In this document: positions 1-4,639 of the stretch, in pieces
Layout of the letters: each line of letters starts with the position of its first letter
Position numbering within the stretch: position 1 is the stretch's first letter
Assembly: GCA_012515085.1 (NCBI GenBank)
Contig: JAAYZB010000221.1
Coordinates: 1-5,024 of the forward strand
Reading direction: 5' to 3'
From: Acholeplasmataceae bacterium
Lineage (GTDB): Bacteria; Bacillota_I; Bacilli_A; Izemoplasmatales; Hujiaoplasmataceae
Length of the DNA: 5,024 nucleotides
Notes under the pieces: generated by a model
What the model was told of the DNA's origin: nothing
The model's database searches: none
Seen by the model: only the letters and a program-made list of their open reading frames with translations
Made by a program: the position numbers and the translations under genes

Positions 1-161
1 AGCGACGTCCAATTATCATAGTCCTAAATGAAGAAAATATAGATCATTCCATTTTCATGAACACTAGTAAGAAATTCTCCAGAATTTTTAGATCATCATT
101 TTTACTGATACTAAAAACGGAATCTAAGCTGCTACATTATAGTCCTTTTTAATCCAGCTTT
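1..161. other. AT-rich non-coding flank downstream of abiEii
   Basis: No gene is supported here. On the minus strand one frame stays open for about 30 codons (roughly 133 down to 50), but it has no start codon or Shine-Dalgarno site and ends in TGA, so it is at most a decayed remnant. Two weak hairpins are visible. One is a 7-bp inverted repeat, AAATTCT-CC-AGAATTT at 72-87, followed by a few T residues on the plus strand. The other is AAGCTG (126-131) paired with CAGCTT (155-160) across a 23-nt loop, followed by TTTATTT on the plus strand. Neither is convincing as a terminator for the minus-strand abiE operon, so where that transcript ends is unclear. Confidence 0.5.
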
Positions 162-1109
162 TTATTTAGTTCGCCATAATGCCATTGGATGATTTTGAAT
201 ACGTTTCAGAATCTGATTATTGTCAAATAATAATGATGGTTCATATTGATTTTTATGAAAGAAATCGATGAACCTTTCTTCATCTTGTGTAAAATCCAAT
301 AAATTCACTATATATTTCTTAACCACTTCTCTGACTTCAAATAAATTAAAATGATCATTTTTTGATAGAACTGGCATTAAATCTCTCTTAATAATGCGTT
401 CATCGATCGAATCAATCGCTTCAATGTGAAACGTTTTATCATTTTTTCTTGCCGTTATAACAAAATAGAAAATGACGGATTTTCTAAGATGATCTCTATA
501 TTCGTCTTTAATTAACTTGTTTATAATCATGTTATGAACATCATATAAATCTCGTGCAGCTGCTCTTGTCATTAAGGCGTTAATTTTACTAGCAAAAACC
601 TCGATAGCACTTAAACGATGAATTTGAAAATCATTGGTAAATAATAGGTGATTTGCTTGGACATATTCCGTCGGATCAATGTGAGTTCTTAATGAATAAT
701 TCACTTCTATTTTAATATTATCATAATTTCCACTAGCCCCTATATATCGATAGACAAAAGAATCTAAACTATGCGGTGATTTTGATTTTGGACTGAGTTC
801 ATAGGCTTCACTTAACATATACTTATGGATAGCGCTATTCATAGTTTTTCTTTGCATAAGCATTTCTTCTTTGCTACAGGGATTAACAAAATCTAAATCA
901 ATATCTACCGATAGCCTTTGTAAATCCAGCATAGTGAAGTATATAGCTGTTCCCCCTTTTAACGCTAAGCTATTTTTCAGTAAAGGCATCGTATTCATAA
1001 ATCTGAGAATATCGTATAACCTAGTCACCTTCTCAAGTGTATCACGATTAAATCCTAGTTCTTTAGCTTTGTTTCCTAGATACACTTTATCAACTTTATA
1101 CAATTTCAT
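162..1109 (-). CDS. abiEii: AbiEii nucleotidyltransferase toxin (type IV toxin-antitoxin system)
   Basis: Toxin of the AbiE abortive-infection / type IV toxin-antitoxin family (nucleotidyltransferase fold, DNA polymerase beta superfamily), acting in the cytoplasm. Known relatives transfer nucleotides to target molecules; MenT-type relatives modify tRNA. The target here is unknown. From the ATG at 1109 the protein is 315 residues, close to family length. Visible motifs: KGGTA at 51-55, then RLSVDIDLDF at 65-74 with the metal-binding Asp pair (D69, D71); KIEVNY at 133-138; and EVFASKINAL..R...RDLYD at 170-190, with the conserved Lys175 and the RDLYD Asp residues. All the expected catalytic motifs are present and the frame is intact. 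The gene overlaps the end of abiEi by 14 bases, implying translational coupling. The longer frame back to 1184 is unlikely because it runs deep into abiEi. The Shine-Dalgarno sequence GGAGGTG directly abuts this ATG, so a TTG start at 1103 (313 residues) is a real alternative. Confidence 0.9.
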   Translation of the reverse strand: MKLYKVDKVYLGNKAKELGFNRDTLEKVTRLYDILRFMNTMPLLKNSLALKGGTAIYFTMLDLQRLSVDIDLDFVNPCSKEEMLMQRKTMNSAIHKYMLSEAYELSPKSKSPHSLDSFVYRYIGASGNYDNIKIEVNYSLRTHIDPTEYVQANHLLFTNDFQIHRLSAIEVFASKINALMTRAAARDLYDVHNMIINKLIKDEYRDHLRKSVIFYFVITARKNDKTFHIEAIDSIDERIIKRDLMPVLSKNDHFNLFEVREVVKKYIVNLLDFTQDEERFIDFFHKNQYEPSLLFDNNQILKRIQNHPMALWRTK

Positions 1110-1848
1110 CACCTCCATAATCCCGTGGAGCTGGTTCCATGACTTGCCAGGTATTATTAAACTTTGAACCACTTGAATCATCAACCAAATAAACGATACC
1201 TTGTTTTATTTTTGACTTGCACATTTCAAAGAAATGATTTGTCAAACCAAACTTATCGTGATATTTTTCTAGTATATACCCTGATTTTTGATAAAGAGAT
1301 TGGATATCATATGCTTTTAAATAAACGAATAGTTTTTCTTCATCCAAATGATGAAGAGCTTCTATAGCATTGCTTAATTCCTCATAACCGGTGATCTTGT
1401 TCATTTGATAGATACTATCAATGATCGTTCGCTCGATATCTGTTAAACGAATATTGTCGGTATTGGTTGCAAAAATAATCCCTACATTAATCTTTGGAGC
1501 AACATACTTATAAAGAACTCCTTGAAATTCAAAATGATTAAATCTGCTCTTTGAAGAGACATATACGTCATTAAAAACTTGATTAGACAAACCGTGGTAC
1601 TCAAGAGCACTGTGATGTGACAAATACGCATCTTCTCTTAGGGCACAGGCAATTTGATATCGATTTGCTAACAGTAAGCCAGTTGACAGATCAACGGGTG
1701 AATAAATATTCTTTCTCACTTTTATGACATAGCCTTTTTTTATATATCTATTCATTGCTGAATAGGCAGTTTTTAAATTTCCTGTTAACCTTTCAACCAT
1801 TCCTATATTAAATACTGGATACTTGGACACTTCTTTTAATAAATTCAT
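1096..1848 (-). CDS. abiEi: AbiEi antitoxin and transcriptional autorepressor (type IV toxin-antitoxin system)
   Basis: Antitoxin partner of AbiEii, 250 residues. In characterised AbiE systems it represses the operon by binding inverted repeats near the promoter and neutralises toxicity without a stable protein complex. The N-terminus (about 10-52) reads as a winged helix-turn-helix: a helix pair, then YIKKGYVIKVRKNIYSPVD, where the basic wing is typical of AbiEi_4-type domains. The C-terminal domain has the family signatures LSHHSALEYHG (76-86) and RLTDIERTIIDS (134-145). The start at 1848 is supported by AGGTGATC with a suitable gap to the ATG. The gene is first in the operon, with a strong promoter about 80 bases upstream. 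Its last codons contain the abiEii ribosome-binding site. It is as AT-rich as abiEii and much more so than the genes to the right, consistent with both having been acquired together. Confidence 0.88.
   Translation of the reverse strand: MNLLKEVSKYPVFNIGMVERLTGNLKTAYSAMNRYIKKGYVIKVRKNIYSPVDLSTGLLLANRYQIACALREDAYLSHHSALEYHGLSNQVFNDVYVSSKSRFNHFEFQGVLYKYVAPKINVGIIFATNTDNIRLTDIERTIIDSIYQMNKITGYEELSNAIEALHHLDEEKLFVYLKAYDIQSLYQKSGYILEKYHDKFGLTNHFFEMCKSKIKQGIVYLVDDSSGSKFNNTWQVMEPAPRDYGGDEIV
1110..1117 (-). promoter_or_regulatory. abiEii ribosome-binding site inside the end of abiEi
   Basis: On the minus strand GGAGGTGAT is a near-perfect complement of the 16S rRNA 3' tail. It sits inside the last codons of abiEi. 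Only two bases separate GGAGG from the ATG at 1109, which is tight. A TTG in the same frame at 1103 has an 8-base gap. The site decides where AbiEii starts and couples its translation to AbiEi. Confidence 0.7.
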
Positions 1849-1850
1849 AC

Positions 1851-1858
1851 GATCACCT
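1851..1858 (-). promoter_or_regulatory. abiEi ribosome-binding site
   Basis: AGGTGATC on the minus strand, two bases before the ATG at 1848. It pairs with the distal part of the 16S anti-Shine-Dalgarno sequence. The same GGTGATY-N2-ATG layout precedes the radical SAM gene and the membrane-protein gene in this window. Confidence 0.7.
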
Positions 1859-1881
1859 AATTTTTAATTTGCGCACAATTA

Positions 1882-1897
1882 TCTTTATTTATAAAGA
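1882..1897. promoter_or_regulatory. Candidate AbiEi operator 1 (inverted repeat in the leader)
   Basis: TCTTTATTTATAAAGA; with the flanking A and T it forms the perfect palindrome ATCTTTAT-TT-ATAAAGAT (1881-1898). It lies in the predicted 5' leader, about +24 to +39 from the likely transcription start. It matches operator 2 at 14 of 16 positions. In studied AbiE operons the antitoxin binds two inverted repeats upstream of the operon, so two copies here fit that model. Assignment to AbiEi is inferred from position and symmetry. Confidence 0.6.
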
Positions 1898-1927
1898 TTT
1901 TTGTGTATTTTTTTAAATCGTATTTTA

Positions 1928-1956
1928 ATTTTATCACGTTTTTCTTTGTTTGTAAA
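1928..1956 (-). promoter_or_regulatory. abiE operon promoter (sigma-A type, extended -10)
   Basis: On the minus strand, -35 TTTACA (1956-1951), a 17-base spacer, and -10 TAAAAT (1933-1928) preceded by TG one base away (extended -10). Each hexamer matches consensus at 5 of 6 positions. Predicted start is near 1921, giving a leader of about 73 bases. Operator 2 overlaps the -35 and spacer, so a bound repressor would block RNA polymerase. Confidence 0.75.
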
Positions 1957-1958
1957 GA
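1943..1958. promoter_or_regulatory. Candidate AbiEi operator 2 (inverted repeat over the -35)
   Basis: TCTTTGTTTGTAAAGA, within the inverted repeat TTTCTTT-GTTTGT-AAAGAAA (1941-1960). It shares the form TCTTTRTTTRTAAAGA with operator 1, in the same orientation, with centres 61 bases apart (about six helical turns). It covers the -35 hexamer, as expected of an autorepressor site. Binding by AbiEi is inferred. Confidence 0.6.
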
Positions 1959-2068
1959 AAATCATGCTTAATATAAAAATACAATTTTTTATCGCCAAAA
2001 AAATCGAACAATATGCAAGGCGATCCATCAAGTTTGTCATTTTTGGGTATTTTGTATTAATCCTAATT

Positions 2069-2106
2069 AAAAAAAGTGATAACTAAACTCAATGGATTAG
2101 TTATCA
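2069..2106 (-). terminator. Intrinsic terminator, minus strand
   Basis: A perfect 10-bp stem, TGATAACTAA (2077-2086) with TTAGTTATCA (2097-2106), around a 10-base loop. On the minus strand it is followed by C and then seven T residues (2075-2069). The T-tract gives it minus-strand polarity, so it ends transcripts coming from the right (the radical SAM gene or the decayed region between) and insulates the abiE promoter. The stem is AT-rich, so efficiency may be moderate. Confidence 0.65.
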
Positions 2107-2495
2107 AAAGGTAGTGTCAAGAAAGTTGTGACGATCTAAGTCTTGTCAATATGTTATTGAATTAATTATTAGACAACACTCAAAAAGTTGAGATTTCCGC
2201 TGAAGGAGTCAACGACTTTTGAATAGACGGCTTTCCACATCTTTAAGAAATCATCGAGAATCTCTTGCAAAGCCTCAGTGGTCTTCTGCCTATGGATTTG
2301 AATAACTATAGCTACTCTACTGGACCATCATCAAGAGGATCCATGGCAGTAAAGGAGTATTTAGCAGCGGTTGATTATTGTTTACATGTGTCACCGTTAA
2401 AATTGTCAAAAAAGATTGCCATCCCACCCGTCACCCTCACATGATTCGTGATGTTATCTCGAAAAACACTATATGAGCGTCGTTGACGATGGAGA
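2107..2495. other. Gene-free stretch with possible insertion-sequence debris
   Basis: No intact gene is seen on either strand in these 389 bases. The left edge, read on the minus strand, contains GTCACAACTTTCTTGACACTACC (positions 2132-2110 approximately), which is reminiscent of IS256-family terminal repeats. A short transposase-like frame follows at 2169-2327. Around 2385-2425 the plus strand has TGTCACCG followed by TTGTCAAAAAAG, vaguely like the repeated motifs of IS21-family ends. A hairpin with arms GTTGA (2187-2191) and TCAAC (2209-2213) is also present. No second copy of any end was found, so element boundaries cannot be set. The stretch marks the junction between the AT-rich abiE segment and the higher-GC right half. 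IS family assignments are from memory of family patterns and are weak. Confidence 0.4.
2169..2327 (-). pseudogene. Possible IS256 (mutator)-like transposase remnant
   Basis: A minus-strand frame of 52 codons without a start codon, bounded upstream by TGA and ending in TAA at 2171-2169. Its middle reads TEALQEILDDFLKMWKAVYS and continues KVVDSFSGNLNFLSVV. The spacing of EAL, a D-x-F/L pair, W, Y, V-x-S and N-L resembles the internal segment of mutator-type transposases before the FF-x-YP motif. Those proteins are around 400 residues, so this would be a small decayed piece. The match is faint and could be chance. Confidence 0.25.
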
Positions 2496-3428
2496 TCATT
2501 TCGTCCACCTTGCTCCTTGGAAAGAAGAATTCTGACGTAAACGTTTGTCGATCTCGTTCGTGACGACAAACTTTTTAAGGGTCCAGAGGGGGGCGATCAG
2601 ATCTGCCTTCACTGGATCGCCCGTCAGTCGGTAAAGAATGATATCCGGCCTTAAGAGTTCAATTTGACTGGAGGTGATATCGACATAGTCGGACAAGCTC
2701 AGCAAGGGAAAAGGGTGTGCAAGATAGTCCCTTCCCAATTGGCTTCCTTTGACGAGATAGAGCATATGGATCTTCAAGCCGTTGATGGGCAAGGTATTGA
2801 GAAAACGGATGGTGTCAAGCATCATCTCGTTGGTTTCACCTGGGAGTGAGTTGATGATATGGACAACGGTATGGATCTGGCGTTTCGAAAGTTCGGTAAT
2901 TGCCTGAACGAATGCTTGGAGATCATGGCCGCGGTTGATTTTTTTTGCGGTTATTTCATGCATTGTTTGTAAGCCAACTTCCACAGTGAGAAAGGTTTCT
3001 TGGTTGAGCTTTCCAAGATAGTCGAGAACATCTAGGGGGAGGCAATCGGGTCTTGTCGCAAGCGACAGGCCGACAATCTCGGGGCTTAACTGAAGGGCTT
3101 CGGAAAAAAGGGATTTCAGCGTGGCAACGGGAGCATATGTATTGGTGTTAGCCTGAAAATAGACAATCGTTTTGCCGCTTGGCCATTTTTTTCGAAGCAG
3201 CGCCAAGCCTTTCTCGTATTGTTCGCTTAAAGAAACTAGCGGATTTCCGGCAAATTCACCAGCTCCCTTTTCCGTGCAATAGGTGCAACCGCCCCACCCC
3301 AAAGTCCCGTCCCGGTTAGGACAGGAGAAGGGGCCGGACAAGGGTATTTTGATGACTTTTTCCTTGAATTTCGCTTGATAAAAATCATTGACGGTGTAAT
3401 AGGGCCGTTCTTTAGAGAGAAAATCCAT
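2496..3428 (-). CDS. TIGR01212-family radical SAM protein (YtqA/YhcC type; MnmL-like)
   Basis: A 310-residue radical SAM enzyme, full length for the family. The cluster-binding cysteines are C36, C48 and C51 in the family-specific block CPNRDGTLGWGGCTYC, which has the C-x11-C-x2-C spacing of this group. Downstream are the family blocks YFQANTNTYAP, LSLATRPDCLP, EVGLQTMHE and a C-terminal LTGDPVKADLIAPLWTLKK. The Bacillus subtilis relative YtqA (MnmL) works with the methyltransferase YtqB (MnmM) in making mnm5s2U at the tRNA wobble position, converting the cmnm5 form to nm5. The same role is likely but inferred. The ytqB partner often found next door is absent; downstream is decayed sequence. 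The start at 3428 is supported by GGGTGATC two bases upstream and by a promoter just beyond. The gene ends with an ordinary TGA. Confidence 0.88.
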   Translation of the reverse strand: MDFLSKERPYYTVNDFYQAKFKEKVIKIPLSGPFSCPNRDGTLGWGGCTYCTEKGAGEFAGNPLVSLSEQYEKGLALLRKKWPSGKTIVYFQANTNTYAPVATLKSLFSEALQLSPEIVGLSLATRPDCLPLDVLDYLGKLNQETFLTVEVGLQTMHEITAKKINRGHDLQAFVQAITELSKRQIHTVVHIINSLPGETNEMMLDTIRFLNTLPINGLKIHMLYLVKGSQLGRDYLAHPFPLLSLSDYVDITSSQIELLRPDIILYRLTGDPVKADLIAPLWTLKKFVVTNEIDKRLRQNSSFQGARWTK

Positions 3429-3430
3429 CG

Positions 3431-3452
3431 GATCACCCAGATTATTATAGCA
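3431..3452 (-). promoter_or_regulatory. Promoter and ribosome-binding site of the radical SAM gene
   Basis: On the minus strand TGCTATAAT (3452-3444) is a perfect extended -10. No good -35 lies 16-18 bases upstream (AACAAA at 17), as is common with extended -10 promoters. Transcription would start near 3437, leaving a leader of about nine bases made up almost entirely of the Shine-Dalgarno sequence GGGTGATC (3438-3431). Such a short leader is unusual, so a start a base or two further upstream, or another promoter, is possible. Confidence 0.6.
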
Positions 3453-3470
3453 TAATCAGGTTGTTTTTTG

Positions 3471-3499
3471 TTGGGAGTCCAATGGTTTTATGGTATAAT
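3471..3499 (+). promoter_or_regulatory. Promoter of the membrane-protein gene
   Basis: -35 TTGGGA (3471-3476; 4 of 6), a 17-base spacer, and -10 TATAAT (3494-3499) preceded by TGG (extended -10). Predicted start is near 3506, giving a leader of about 13 bases. It is back-to-back with the promoter of the divergent radical SAM gene. Its position rules out the upstream TTG (3468) and ATG (3498) as translation starts. Confidence 0.7.
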
Positions 3500-3518
3500 G
3501 ATTCCGGTTGGTGATTCC

Positions 3519-4376
3519 ATGTACAATATTGCAAAAGACAGTCTGTTTCAACCGAAGATGCTCTTGAAATACCGGAACAAATCCGGTTTTTTTACCTTTT
3601 TATATCTGTTGGTTTTAGCGCTCTTTTTATCAATCGGCGCAATCGTTTATTATGCCGGGTATAAAACCAATTCCGTCTTGACCGAAGAGACAACCGGATG
3701 TCAGTTAGTCGCCGGTGAAATCGTGTGTTCGGGAGCGGGATATGATCCTTTGACCCGCTATAATCTCTACGATTACTCCGTGTTTTTTCTGAATGCCGAT
3801 GACAATATCGCCATCCTCAATGCCGAATTATCTGGCCAAGTGATGGTCTTTCAGGAAAATACCGTGCACTTTTATGTGTCTGGAGTCCATCTCAGTGCCT
3901 TACAAATGATTCCCGATGATTCCCAAATGACCTTCACTGAATTCTTTAAGACGCTTCAAACCGGGATGATCATCACCGTCCTCATCGTCAATTATATCGG
4001 AAATTTGATCTTGCTGCTCTTTATTTCCTTGATCTCTACCCTGCCTTTTTTGAGGCTCAAGAAATTCATCCCCTATAAAAAAATCTATCGTTTGGTCGTC
4101 TTTTCAATTACGCCGCTGGCGTTTCTTCTGACGTTTTATTATCTGATCGATTTGCCCGAACTTTTGTTTTTCCTGCTCATGTTTTTGGGGTATCGATCGG
4201 TGTTCATCTTACAGCGGGAACTGACGTTTCAAACCCTGTCGCACCTGCAAAATCTGTCTGATAATGTCATGGATGGGGATTATAAAGTGGTGGATGACGA
4301 GCAAAGCGACAAAGAAGAAAACCGAGAAGAAGAATCCGAAGATGATGAATCTGATGACGGGGGCTTGTCAAACTAA
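3519..4376 (+). CDS. Membrane protein with acidic C-terminal tail, possibly DUF1189 family
   Basis: A 285-residue integral membrane protein whose function I do not recognise. The ATG at 3519 is preferred over the longer frame beginning at TTG 3468, because the promoter occupies 3471-3499 and GGTGATT (3510-3516) sits two bases before this ATG. Predicted layout: short N-terminus opening MYNIAKDSLFQPKMLLKYR; membrane segment about 24-46; an outside domain of about 100 residues with two cysteines (C61, C70) that could pair; then membrane segments at about 150-178, 190-210 and 212-231. The end (about 259-280) is a run rich in Glu and Asp. The N-terminal motif and a membrane-loop-membrane plan resemble Firmicutes DUF1189 proteins, but I cannot confirm this. 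Its last codons overlap the -35 of the leuS promoter. G+C content matches its right-hand neighbours. Confidence 0.75.
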   Translation: MYNIAKDSLFQPKMLLKYRNKSGFFTFLYLLVLALFLSIGAIVYYAGYKTNSVLTEETTGCQLVAGEIVCSGAGYDPLTRYNLYDYSVFFLNADDNIAILNAELSGQVMVFQENTVHFYVSGVHLSALQMIPDDSQMTFTEFFKTLQTGMIITVLIVNYIGNLILLLFISLISTLPFLRLKKFIPYKKIYRLVVFSITPLAFLLTFYYLIDLPELLFFLLMFLGYRSVFILQRELTFQTLSHLQNLSDNVMDGDYKVVDDEQSDKEENREEESEDDESDDGGLSN

Positions 4377-4393
4377 TCAATTCGTGCTATGAT
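4365..4393 (+). promoter_or_regulatory. leuS (T-box leader) promoter
   Basis: -35 TTGTCA (4365-4370; 5 of 6), a 17-base spacer, and -10 TATGAT (4388-4393; 5 of 6) with TGC ahead of it (extended -10). Predicted start is near 4400, so the leader before leuS is about 240 bases, right for a T-box. The -35 lies within the last codons of the upstream membrane-protein gene, so leuS has its own promoter. Confidence 0.75.
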
Positions 4394-4399
4394 AGGATA

Positions 4400-4626
4400 A
4401 ATTGCGATGAAGAAGGAAAAGTACTCTTGAGCATTGATTTTCTAGAGACCCGGCGGCGGGTGTGAGCCGGGATCAATCCAAGACGAATTGGCCTTTGGAG
4501 CTGATCGGGCGAAACTCGGGAGTTCGATCCGCGACCCAGCGTTAAAAGGGTTAAGTGCCGACCAACGTCGGAACAAAGGTGGTACCGCGATCCTGATCGT
4601 CCTTTTCTGGGCGATCTTTCTTTATT
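4400..4626 (+). promoter_or_regulatory. Leucine T-box riboswitch leader of leuS
   Basis: A tRNA-sensing leader: uncharged tRNA-Leu stabilises the antiterminator and lets leuS be transcribed. The T-box core AAGGTGGTACCGCG is at 4576-4589; its UGGU (4580-4583) can pair with a tRNA end having A73, as tRNA-Leu does. Stem I can be drawn in full: AAGG (4413-4416)/CCTT (4492-4495), CTTG (4426-4429)/CAAG (4479-4482), ATTGAT (4433-4438)/ATCAAT (4472-4477), and CCCGGC (4449-4454)/GCCGGG (4466-4471) with an AGAGA bulge. The specifier loop has AGTA (4420-4423) opposite GAA (4485-4487), followed by TTG (4488-4490, a Leu codon) and a purine. A second stem, CCGAC (4558-4562)/GTCGG (4567-4571), comes just before the T-box. 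The antiterminator pairs AAAGG (4575-4579) with CCTTT (4601-4605) and GCGAT (4587-4591) with ATCGT (4596-4600). Confidence 0.93.
4595..4625 (+). terminator. T-box-controlled intrinsic terminator of leuS
   Basis: The stem GATCGTCC (4595-4602) pairs with GGGCGATC (4609-4616), 8 bp including one G-U, around the loop TTTTCT, and is followed by TTTCTTT. It shares 4595-4605 with the antiterminator, so the two folds are mutually exclusive, as the T-box mechanism requires. Confidence 0.88.
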
Positions 4627-4639
4627 AAAGGAGTGTCTC

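Noticed and set aside
50..133. TGA possibly read as tryptophan in a minus-strand frame of the left flank
   Set aside because: The radical SAM gene ends naturally at TGA and its tryptophans are TGG, so a Mycoplasma-type code is not supported.
871..1367. Plus-strand open frames at 871-1167 and 1164-1367
   Set aside because: They lie antisense to abiEii and abiEi, which have clear family motifs, and have no ribosome-binding site or recognisable protein.
1901..2086. 61-codon plus-strand frame across the abiE promoter
   Set aside because: It overlaps the minus-strand promoter and an operator and the terminator arm, has AT-rich low-complexity content and no Shine-Dalgarno site.
2375..2569. 64-codon minus-strand frame at the end of the radical SAM gene
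   Set aside because: It starts inside the radical SAM gene in another frame and continues into decayed sequence; the product resembles nothing known.
2664..3436. Open frames at 2664-2849 (plus) and 3236-3436 (minus)
   Set aside because: Both are other-frame reads within the radical SAM gene, whose own frame has the family motifs.
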